From Chlamydiota bacterium (GTDB taxonomy: Bacteria; Chlamydiota; Chlamydiia; Chlamydiales; Rhabdochlamydiaceae), in NCBI GenBank assembly GCA_013286595.1, contig JABDFI010000011.1:9970-48171 (forward strand): 38,202 nt of DNA, read 5' to 3'. The notes under the pieces were generated by a model. It saw only the letters and a program-made list of their open reading frames with translations. It was not told where the DNA came from and did no database searches. Below, piece by piece: positions 31,430 to 38,202 of this stretch. The position numbers and the translations under genes were made by a program. Each line of letters begins with the position of its first letter. The first letter of the stretch is position 1.

Positions 31430-32150
31430 CCTCTTCTTCTAGCCATTGACTCAAGTATGCAGATAGCTCTTCCACTTGCGAGAGAGCCTCGACAAAGGCG
31501 TTAATGCGCGCTTCTTCCAATTGGGTTTGAATGAAAGCTAGGAACGTCTCTTCGATCTGGAATCGATTCTGATTGGGAACTTCTTCTAAAGGAATTTGTC
31601 TGAGTTGGTTCTTGATGAAATCATCGAGAACAGCCGCTTTGCTATTAAATAATTTTCCTGTTACCACAGAAGAAAAGACGATTTTTGTAATCGGATCCTT
31701 GCGCTTGACAATGTAGTTTTTGATGATTTCAGGGTCTTCTGATACGAAAAAGCGCTTTGCTTTGAGACCGCCTACTCTTTCTTTATTTTCAGGGCATTTT
31801 CCCACCCAGTCGTAGATGGCGTCTTGAGGATTGGGATGCGTGTTGTCAGCAAAAACTTTACCTGTAAAGGGACAAATGTAGATTTTCTTTGTCAGCTCAT
31901 TAACAGCTTGTTGTCCTTGTTGAATTTTAATCTCTGTTTCGCGCCATAACTTACCGCCTTCTTCGAGTTTTTTGATCACTTCATCTTGACTTTGATAGAT
32001 GGTTTTATCTCGAATGAAAAGAATGGGTTTGATGTTAAATTTTTTTTCGAGGTAGAAAAGGTAGGTTGTGATGATGTCTGCTTTCTTGTTCTTTTTCAGA
32101 AACTTAAGCAACTCGTCCTTCAGCGTTTCAGTGATCACCAATGTTGCCAT
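31419..32150 (-). CDS. Conserved chlamydial hypothetical protein (CT538-like, DUF2709 type)
   Basis: 243 residues, soluble, no signal peptide. I recognise the overall pattern as the conserved chlamydial hypothetical that precedes tsaE in C. trachomatis (CT538, about the same length), but this rests on memory of gene order and size. Visible: an N-terminal alpha/beta stretch (ITTYLFYLEKKFNIKPILFIRD), a central KKIYICPFTGKVFADNTHPNPQDAIYDWV with C-P-F-T-G, VVTGKLF as a possible second half of that motif, and an acidic C-terminus (WLEEEDDA). Function unknown. First gene of the operon; the 214-base gap upstream is shared with the divergent leucine dehydrogenase gene. Confidence 0.75.
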   Translation of the reverse strand: MATLVITETLKDELLKFLKKNKKADIITTYLFYLEKKFNIKPILFIRDKTIYQSQDEVIKKLEEGGKLWRETEIKIQQGQQAVNELTKKIYICPFTGKVFADNTHPNPQDAIYDWVGKCPENKERVGGLKAKRFFVSEDPEIIKNYIVKRKDPITKIVFSSVVTGKLFNSKAAVLDDFIKNQLRQIPLEEVPNQNRFQIEETFLAFIQTQLEEARINAFVEALSQVEELSAYLSQWLEEEDDA

Positions 32151-32364
32151 GTTCTCCTCAATAGGCTTTAGTTTTAGTTAAGGGAAGAGCTTACCCTACG
32201 ATCTTTTAATATTCAAGATTAAATGAGTTGATCAGATAGTGTTCAGTAAATAGATCATTGTTTATTTCTGTAGAAGGAAGGAAGGAATAAGGTTGATTTT
32301 AGATGCGCAAACTTGCTAACATCCTTTGGTACATATAAAAGCTATTTTGATAGGGAGGACCGGC

Positions 32365-33471
32365 ATGACGCTTATCCTAGAGGATTCACTTGTCTTTGAA
32401 GAAGTGACAGTACCCGGATACGAAAAAATTGTTAAAGTGAAGCACAAAGAGGCTGGATTAGAAGCTATTATTTGTATTCATAGAACGGATCTTGGGCCTG
32501 CATTAGGAGGCACCAGAATCTATCCTTATGCCAATCATGAAGATGCCTTAAATGATGTGATGAGACTGGCTAGAGGAATGACCTATAAATCTGCTCTAGG
32601 AGAATGTGGTTGGGGTGGTGGAAAAAGCGTTATCATCGCTGATCCAAAGGCTAAAACTAAAGCTTTGTTGACTGCCTTTGGGCAAGCCGTTAATCGCCTA
32701 CAAGGAGAATATATCTGTGCTGAAGACGTGGGGTCGACGCCAGAGGATATGACGATCATTAGCCGAGCTACTCAGTATGTGGTAGGTCTACCTCACGAAA
32801 AAAGCAGTGGAAATCCCTCTCCTTTTACAGCGTGGGGAACCTTTAGAGGTGTCCAATCCGTTCTCAAAAAAATCTACGATTCTGAAAGTCTTGAAAATCG
32901 CACAATAGCTATCCAAGGGTTAGGCAGTGTAGGGTTTATCTTGGCGGAGTTGCTATTTTGGGCAGGTGCTAAACTGATTGTTAGCGATATCGATCGCGCC
33001 AAGTGTGAACACGTGGCGAAAATGTTTGGTGCACAGGTTGTTTTCCCAGATGAGATTCTCTCGGTGGAATGCGATGTATTGGCTCCTTGCGCTATGGGTG
33101 GAGTTATCAATGAAAAGACGATTCCTCAATTGAAATGTCGCGCGATAGCTGGATGTGCCAACAATCAGCTTCTCAAAGATTCAGATGCCGATGAATTGTT
33201 TGCGTTGGGAATTCTGTATGCTCCCGATTTCATTATCAATAGCGGAGGCTTGCTCAATGTGACGCAAGAACTCGATTCCATGGGTTACAATCCTCATACC
33301 GCTAGAAATAAAGTGAATAAGATTTATTCTCAGCTGATGATCATTTATGACATTGCTGAACAAAACCGTTACTCCACACATAAAGCGGCTATTTCCTTAG
33401 CTGATTATCGGTTGAAGTACCGGATAGGTAGACGCATCGACCCAGCTTGCTTCCACCACGCTAAGAAGTAA
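32365..33471 (+). CDS. ldh: Leucine dehydrogenase (Glu/Leu/Phe/Val dehydrogenase family)
   Basis: 368 residues from ATG 32365, with GGGAGG six bases upstream; an earlier in-frame ATG (32326) lacks an SD. Oxidatively deaminates branched-chain amino acids with NAD+, or runs in reverse. Visible: GPALGGTRIYPY, Lys75 in MTYKSAL, the glycine-rich GWGGGKSVI with Lys87, AEDVGST, and the Rossmann motif QGLGSVG. Chlamydiae carry a leucine dehydrogenase (CT773). A possible promoter (TTGCTA ... TATAAA) lies near 32313-32339, but its 15-base spacer is short. Confidence 0.93.
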   Translation: MTLILEDSLVFEEVTVPGYEKIVKVKHKEAGLEAIICIHRTDLGPALGGTRIYPYANHEDALNDVMRLARGMTYKSALGECGWGGGKSVIIADPKAKTKALLTAFGQAVNRLQGEYICAEDVGSTPEDMTIISRATQYVVGLPHEKSSGNPSPFTAWGTFRGVQSVLKKIYDSESLENRTIAIQGLGSVGFILAELLFWAGAKLIVSDIDRAKCEHVAKMFGAQVVFPDEILSVECDVLAPCAMGGVINEKTIPQLKCRAIAGCANNQLLKDSDADELFALGILYAPDFIINSGGLLNVTQELDSMGYNPHTARNKVNKIYSQLMIIYDIAEQNRYSTHKAAISLADYRLKYRIGRRIDPACFHHAKK

Positions 33472-33556
33472 TAGATCTCTTTCGAAATTAAGGGTTCGTC
33501 GATTTTCGAGATTATTTTGGCCGAAAATCGACGAACCCTTAGTTTCGAAAGAGGTA
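33472..33556. repeat. Inverted repeat, AAAGAGG family, copy 4
   Basis: Starts TAGATCTCTTTCGAAATT immediately after the TAA of leucine dehydrogenase (giving a second in-frame stop, TAATAG) and ends TTTCGAAAGAGGTATAAT. The arms pair over about 38 bases (GGGTTCGTCGATTTTCG) with a short loop. The right end supplies GAGG about nine bases before the argS ATG, and the end has mutated to TATAAT. Confidence 0.92.
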
Positions 33557-33563
33557 TAATACG

Positions 33564-35318
33564 ATGGAAAATCTTCTCACCCTGCTGAATCGTGCACTTG
33601 GTAACGCGCTGCGCTCAGCTTTTGATCAGGAGTTACCCGCTGATTCAGAACTCTTCCTTCCCGAGGTTGTCCATGCGACACAACCTCAATTTGGACATTA
33701 CCAGTGTAATAATGCTCTAAAATTAGGGAAAATTCTTAAAAAAAATCCCCGTGAAGTGGCTGAGAAGATCATTGCTCAGTGCGCTCATGATTCTCTCATC
33801 CAACGGATGGAGAGTGCAGGTCCAGGATTCATCAACATCACCTTATCGCCCGCTTTTCTAGGAAAACAAACCCAACATATTTTACGCGATTCCCGTGTAG
33901 GAGTTCCCTTACCAGAGCACAAGCAAAGGATCATCGTTGAGTTTTCCTCTCCGAATATCGCTAAGGAATTGCATGTAGGACACATTCGCTCTACTATCAT
34001 AGGCGATGCCCTCGCTCGTCTTTTTGAGTTCTTAGGCCACGATGTGCTGCGTTTGAATCACGTAGGCGATTGGGGCACGCAATTTGGGATGTTGATTACC
34101 TACATGGAAGAGCATGCTCCCGACGTGCTATTGGGCCAGGTTCACACCGATCTCTCTCAATTATTAACATGGTACAAAGCTTCTAAAAAGTGCTTTGATG
34201 AAGATCCATCTTTCAAAAAACGAGCTCAGCTACAAGTAGTCAAACTGCAATCGGGTGATCCTCAATCCCTTCATGCTTGGAAAATCATCTGTCAGATTTC
34301 TCGTTTAGGATTTAAAGAGATCTACGATCTACTCGACGTCAACATCCTGGAGCGCGGCGAATCGTTTTATAATCCTTATCTTCCTCAAGTCGTTGCTGAT
34401 TTAGAAAAAAAGGGGTTAATCACTGTATCCGATGGAGCAAAATGCGTATTTTTAGAGGGATTTGTCACAAGAGAAGGAACCCCCTTGCCCATGATCGTAC
34501 AGAAATCAGACGGTGGTTATAACTACGATACCACTGATGTAGCTGCACTCTGGCATCGGGTCTTCATTGAAAAAGCAGATCGCATTGTGATCGTCACCGA
34601 TGCAGGACAAAGTTTGCACTTTGCTATGTTATTCAAAGCCGGAGAGTTGGCAGGTTATATTAATCCTCAACAAGTACGCGTAGATCACGTTCCCTTTGGA
34701 CTCGTCTTAGGTGCAGATGGCAAGAAATTCAAAACCCGTTCTGGCGAGACAGAGAGGTTGATCGATCTTTTACTAGAAGCTGTCCAGCAAGCGGAAATCA
34801 TCATGCGCGAGCGCTTGCCAGATCTTCCCGAACAAGAGATTTCATCTTTAGCGCGTACTCTTGGTATCGATGCTGTTAAGTATGCCGATCTAGCTTGCAA
34901 TCGAGTGAAGGATTACGTTTTCAGCTATGAAAGGATGTTGAAATTTGAAGGTAACACAGCGGCCTTCTTACTCTATGCTTACGTGCGCATTCAAGGGATT
35001 AAGCGGAAAGTGGGTAAATCGATTGACGAGATCATCAACAGCGCTACAATCCAACCTGAGCACCCCAGTGAAATTGCGCTTGCTCTGCACCTTTGTCAAT
35101 TCGGTGAAACCCTTGAGATGATGTCGCGCGATCTTCTTCCCAACCGTTTAACAGACTATTTGTATCATCTGGCCGAAGCGTTCCACGCGTTTTTTCGCGA
35201 CTGCCGCGTAGAAGGCACACCACAAGAAGACAGCAGATTATTGCTTGCTGAAGCCTCGGCGCGCGTCCTAGAAAAAGGGTTGACCATTCTCGGCTTAAAA
35301 ACTCTCGACCGGATGTAG
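33564..35318 (+). CDS. argS: Arginyl-tRNA synthetase
   Basis: 584 residues, class I. The ATP-binding HIGH motif is HVGH at 137-140 (FSSPNIAKELHVGHIRS), with the characteristic ArgRS sequence; as in many ArgRS the KMSKS motif is degenerate (GKKFKTRSGE). The N-terminal Add-1 domain (QPQFGHYQCNNALKLGK) and the DALR anticodon-binding domain (AAFLLYAYVRIQGIKRK onward) are both complete. Ribosome binding site GAGG comes from the upstream repeat. Converges with the porin gene with three bases between stops. Confidence 0.98.
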   Translation: MENLLTLLNRALGNALRSAFDQELPADSELFLPEVVHATQPQFGHYQCNNALKLGKILKKNPREVAEKIIAQCAHDSLIQRMESAGPGFINITLSPAFLGKQTQHILRDSRVGVPLPEHKQRIIVEFSSPNIAKELHVGHIRSTIIGDALARLFEFLGHDVLRLNHVGDWGTQFGMLITYMEEHAPDVLLGQVHTDLSQLLTWYKASKKCFDEDPSFKKRAQLQVVKLQSGDPQSLHAWKIICQISRLGFKEIYDLLDVNILERGESFYNPYLPQVVADLEKKGLITVSDGAKCVFLEGFVTREGTPLPMIVQKSDGGYNYDTTDVAALWHRVFIEKADRIVIVTDAGQSLHFAMLFKAGELAGYINPQQVRVDHVPFGLVLGADGKKFKTRSGETERLIDLLLEAVQQAEIIMRERLPDLPEQEISSLARTLGIDAVKYADLACNRVKDYVFSYERMLKFEGNTAAFLLYAYVRIQGIKRKVGKSIDEIINSATIQPEHPSEIALALHLCQFGETLEMMSRDLLPNRLTDYLYHLAEAFHAFFRDCRVEGTPQEDSRLLLAEASARVLEKGLTILGLKTLDRM

Positions 35319-35321
35319 TAC

Positions 35322-36449
35322 TCAGAAGTCTAATTCGAGTTGCACGGTCAGTCCTTGCAATTGCAGATCTCCGCCATCTGAGTTCATCGTGATAAACGGG
35401 AATCCTATATTATCGTTATTAGACAGATTTTCATTGCTCAGTTGATTTTGAGTGAACCAGTAGGCAAAGCTATACAATCCCGATAATCCGAGACGGTATT
35501 GATCATCCCTGAAGAACGCCTGATACTGCAAGCCAATGTTTCCCTCAAGATTGGTGCGGATCACATCATCCGAGTTTTTGAGTTCTACATTTTCTGGGAA
35601 AAAGGTACTAGGTGTTGTGAAAATGACACCATTGAGGTTTTCTGTAATGTGTTGTTTACCCGACAAAATGGATCCCGATAGATTGCCTAAAATAGAGAAA
35701 GATTTCGTGAGATGGAATTGGATGTCAGAACCACACTTAAGCCCTATCCCTTTGAAATGTTGATCAGCACCAAATTCATGATCAAATGTAAAAATTAAAG
35801 AGGCATTGGTAGGATAAATCGCATGATAATCGACATTGAAATCTTGCCCAATCCAAGCGGCTCTTAACCCCAATTTAGGATAGAGAGACAACCACTTCCC
35901 AACAAAAAAATGCCTGCCTAATTCCAAATCCACGACATCAAAATCTAAATCCCAATGAGCGGATACTTTATCAGCTGTTGGCCCAATTAATGAGGGAATG
36001 AGAATGGGGATGAAATAATTAGCAAGTGAGAAGGTGGCCTTCATAGACTTAGAGTTAGAAGTGTCAAATCGAGTCCAAGATAGGCGCGTATGCCACTGTT
36101 CTCTTCCTTCAAAAATGTATCCTAAGCCCACTTGAAAACCGGGATCCCATGTATCAAAATCAAGGGTCTGGGGCTGAAGCTGTGCATTGAGAAAAGTAGG
36201 CCCCATCTCATCGAACATTCCTGAGATTTTAGCTTCAGAGGCAAAATCATACCCATCAACTTTTGCATTCCAATACAGAAAACTACCATCAATGGTGGGC
36301 CCGCAATCTACAGAAGCGCTTAAGTTCCGAGGCTGCCATTCTCCTTTAAGATTGCATTGAGTCATCTGATCTAAAGTGGGACATGATGTTTCAGCGAAGG
36401 CCAATCCTGTTAACAATAAGGTAGATAAACTTGCAAATTTGAATTCCAT
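35322..36449 (-). CDS. MOMP-like (Lpg1974-type) outer-membrane porin
   Basis: 375 residues. Signal peptide residues 1-19 (cleavage after AFA). Family signatures: GSFLYWNAKVDGYDF, DPGFQVGLGY, LSWTRFDTS, VDLELGRHFFVG, LGLRAAWIGQDF, and a C-terminal Phe (QLELDF). It belongs to the same family as the three tandem genes at the left but is distant: no CEPCPPKK repeat and few Cys outside the N-terminus. The 3' end almost touches argS. Expected in the outer membrane; substrates unknown. Confidence 0.87.
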   Translation of the reverse strand: MEFKFASLSTLLLTGLAFAETSCPTLDQMTQCNLKGEWQPRNLSASVDCGPTIDGSFLYWNAKVDGYDFASEAKISGMFDEMGPTFLNAQLQPQTLDFDTWDPGFQVGLGYIFEGREQWHTRLSWTRFDTSNSKSMKATFSLANYFIPILIPSLIGPTADKVSAHWDLDFDVVDLELGRHFFVGKWLSLYPKLGLRAAWIGQDFNVDYHAIYPTNASLIFTFDHEFGADQHFKGIGLKCGSDIQFHLTKSFSILGNLSGSILSGKQHITENLNGVIFTTPSTFFPENVELKNSDDVIRTNLEGNIGLQYQAFFRDDQYRLGLSGLYSFAYWFTQNQLSNENLSNNDNIGFPFITMNSDGGDLQLQGLTVQLELDF

Positions 36450-36524
36450 ACAGAAGCTCCTTCAGCAAAGTAGAGCAACGATTATTCAAGGAAACTATTT
36501 AATATGCAATCAGATTCAGGCAAT

Positions 36525-36558
36525 TACAGCAGCGCCCGCTTCAGCGGGAGCTGCTGTA
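36525..36558 (-). terminator. Hairpin between the LRR gene and the porin gene
   Basis: Outer stem TACAGCAGC / GCTGCTGTA and inner stem CCCGCT / AGCGGG with a two-base loop, separated by small bulges. Very stable, 60 bases after the stop of the leftward LRR gene. No clear T-run; it could also be an RNA processing site before the porin gene. Confidence 0.65.
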
Positions 36559-36618
36559 GAGAACTCTATCAACTTTTTTTATTCAATCTTATATGATCGA
36601 CGAGCGTCAGCGATTTGA

Positions 36619-38022
36619 TCATAAGATTGTACAAAGTCGAGGTGAAGCAGAAGAAGCTAAAGATGTAGAAGATCGAGATTTACTTTGCATTGACAGCGAT
36701 TCTTGTATTCGGTCCCACTGCTCCCTAAGTAACAGCGATTCTTGTATTCGGTCCCACTGCTCCCTATAATATTTTGCATGGCGGGTGGAACCAATGCCTC
36801 CTTTTTTCTTCCAGAGATTATCAAAGCTTTCTGAAGGTGTACTACCGTAGGTATCAAGATTTCTAGTCCATTCTGGGCCCATTTCATCCAAAACTTCCAT
36901 GCATACACGGTGATGCATCCTTGTTCCATTAAATTCAATTTTCTCATATTCGTAAGCAAAGTCATTACGTAAGACCAAGCGGTCTTCACCGCTTCTCGCA
37001 CGCTCTATAAATTTTTGAAAAATATCATAAAATTTTTCGATTTGCACAAAATTAGTCAATTCAAATACAAAAACCGTCAGCTCTTCATCATCCGATACGT
37101 TGGATAATATATCGATTCTATGCTTATGAAAAACAGATTCCGCTTTAAAACCTGACGATGTCTTTAATGTAAACTGAATATCTATCTCGCCTATCTGGCC
37201 ATGAGGGTCAGAAGATGTAATGGCTTGTAAATACAATTTTCTAATTGCAGCGCATGATAACGCTTTTTTTCGAAGCGTTGATTCTCTTGACGAAGCAGAA
37301 ACAGGTAGATAGGCAGGGAAAGGTCTGAATCCAGCAGGTACATCGGGAAAGGTTGTCAGGTAGTTGTCGCTAAAGTTGAGGCGAGTCAAATTAGTTAACT
37401 TGTTGATTCCATGGGGTAGATCGATCAGGTGGTTGTAACTCAAGTCGAGGGAAGTTAACTGACCCAACTGGTCAATTTGAGGGGGGAGGATGATCAGGTT
37501 GTTGTTGCTCAAGTTGAGGTGAGTCAACTCTCCCAACTGGCCGATTTCAGGAGGAAGGGAGGTCAAATCGAGCATAGATAGGTCGAGTTCATTATTTTTG
37601 GTTGCATAGCATTCTAAAATTCTTTTAGCTGCTATAAGGCGATTTTTGTACTCCTCCGGTGGTCCTTTATTGCACCACTCTTGAAGACCTTCATCTAATA
37701 ACTCTAACTTTGAGGGGTGTTTTATAGAAGAAGCTTGGGAGGAAGCGGAAGAAGAGACTGCTGCTGAAGTTGGTTTAGCTCCAGAGACAAATGAAGCAAC
37801 TTGGTAAGATACAGGTGAAGCAGTTTGAGAAAGTATAGGAAGAGGTGAAAAGAGAGAAGGAGAAGAGCGTTGATGACTGGAAAGTTCTGGCAGAGTTAGT
37901 AGATATTGAGCAGCAACGCCCCTGGTTGCAGTAGTTATTTCTCCTTCTTTTTTTTGCGCAGATTTGGGATCTTCTCCTTTTGCGTGAACTTTTACATTAA
38001 CTGACGTTACATCTAATGACAT
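36619..38022 (-). CDS. Short leucine-rich-repeat protein, candidate effector
   Basis: 467 residues, no signal peptide. Residues 1-100 are rich in Ser, Ala and Pro (low complexity, like type III secretion leaders). About 140-225 carry four to five LxxLPxxI-type leucine-rich repeats (LTSLPPEIGQLGELTHLNLS, IILPPQIDQLGQLTSLDLS), a different LRR class from the F-box proteins. Residues 250-400 form an unrecognised domain (EIDIQFTLKTS, FVFELTNFVQIEKFYDIFQKF). The tail has a perfect-looking 13-residue repeat REQWDRIQES. The start MSLDVTS shares ATGTCATTA with the peptidase genes but little more. Host-directed role is inferred from the architecture. Confidence 0.75.
   Translation of the reverse strand: MSLDVTSVNVKVHAKGEDPKSAQKKEGEITTATRGVAAQYLLTLPELSSHQRSSPSLFSPLPILSQTASPVSYQVASFVSGAKPTSAAVSSSASSQASSIKHPSKLELLDEGLQEWCNKGPPEEYKNRLIAAKRILECYATKNNELDLSMLDLTSLPPEIGQLGELTHLNLSNNNLIILPPQIDQLGQLTSLDLSYNHLIDLPHGINKLTNLTRLNFSDNYLTTFPDVPAGFRPFPAYLPVSASSRESTLRKKALSCAAIRKLYLQAITSSDPHGQIGEIDIQFTLKTSSGFKAESVFHKHRIDILSNVSDDEELTVFVFELTNFVQIEKFYDIFQKFIERARSGEDRLVLRNDFAYEYEKIEFNGTRMHHRVCMEVLDEMGPEWTRNLDTYGSTPSESFDNLWKKKGGIGSTRHAKYYREQWDRIQESLLLREQWDRIQESLSMQSKSRSSTSLASSASPRLCTIL
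36693..36770. repeat. 39-bp tandem direct repeat in the LRR gene tail
   Basis: Two 39-base units, 36693-36731 and 36732-36770, share ACAGCGATTCTTGTATTC and the following GGTCCCACTGCTCCCT, differing only in the last few bases. In frame they encode REQWDRIQESLxx twice. A recent slippage event that keeps the frame. Confidence 0.92.
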
Positions 38023-38202
38023 AGTATTGCCTTTTATTTTTAATTAGTTAACTTATCGGTGTGTATTTAATATTATAATATTTTGTTTATTAAAGTTAAA
38101 ATAAAATATGTTTATTATTAGTTTTTTTGAAAATGCTCTGTAAGTGGAAAAGGGGATCAAGCAACCATTTAAGTATAAGCTGCTTAACGGGAGAGGGGAG
38201 AA
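38023..38202 (-). promoter_or_regulatory. AT-rich upstream region of the LRR gene
   Basis: No coding sequence seen. The first 90 bases are extremely AT-rich, like the regions before the peptidase-like and F-box genes. A TATAAT-like box is possible near 38075 on the minus strand, without a clear -35. The last 50 bases may belong to another gene or element beyond the window. Confidence 0.35.

Overview
The window looks like part of the chromosome of a Chlamydiota bacterium outside the Chlamydiaceae, that is, a chlamydia-like symbiont of amoebae or other protists (Parachlamydia, Waddlia, Simkania or Criblamydia range; the genus cannot be settled from this sequence). The grounds are gene content and order. 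The run secA - small secreted protein - psd - nth - mnmE has the order I recall for Chlamydia trachomatis CT701-CT697. A second run, hypothetical (CT538-like) - tsaE - dnaQ, matches CT538-CT536. There is also an Npt/Ntt-type nucleotide transporter, leucine dehydrogenase, cysteine-rich MOMP-like porins, and host-directed F-box and LRR proteins.

Layout. Positions 1-4240 hold three tandem MOMP-like outer-membrane protein genes; the first two are identical over the roughly 1.16 kb visible. A secreted CAP-domain protein and a GT17 glycosyltransferase follow (4426-6155). Positions 6160-9297 hold two duplicated copies of a probable papain-fold cysteine peptidase, an effector candidate, and the second copy carries along the last 21 codons of the GT17 gene. 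Positions 9506-16665 are a housekeeping block: secA, a small exported protein, psd, nth and mnmE. Positions 16994-20246 encode two F-box/LRR proteins, likely ubiquitin-ligase adaptor effectors. Positions 20278-24548 hold ruvA-ruvC facing away from two GT9 (heptosyltransferase-like) genes and gpsA. Positions 24642-28203 hold a CDP-alcohol phosphatidyltransferase, a DedA protein, a MauE/DoxX-like membrane protein and the nucleotide transporter. Positions 28405-32150 form a tightly packed leftward operon (CT538-like, tsaE, engB, dnaQ-like, pgk). Positions 32365-38022 hold leucine dehydrogenase, argS, another MOMP-like porin and a short LRR protein.

Two features run through the whole window. (1) Dispersed hairpin repeats sit exactly at gene junctions. 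One family ends in AAAGAGG(T) and appears to supply the Shine-Dalgarno sequence of psd, engB and argS; at two junctions it also supplies the stop codon of the upstream gene. A second family (GAGGCAATTG... arms) supplies the stop codons of both psd and nth. (2) The peptidase-like genes and one F-box/LRR gene share nearly the same 5' end at DNA level (SD, start and about 15 codons) although their protein bodies are unrelated. This suggests a shuffled expression and secretion-signal cassette. No tRNA, rRNA, CRISPR array, transposase or integrase was seen.
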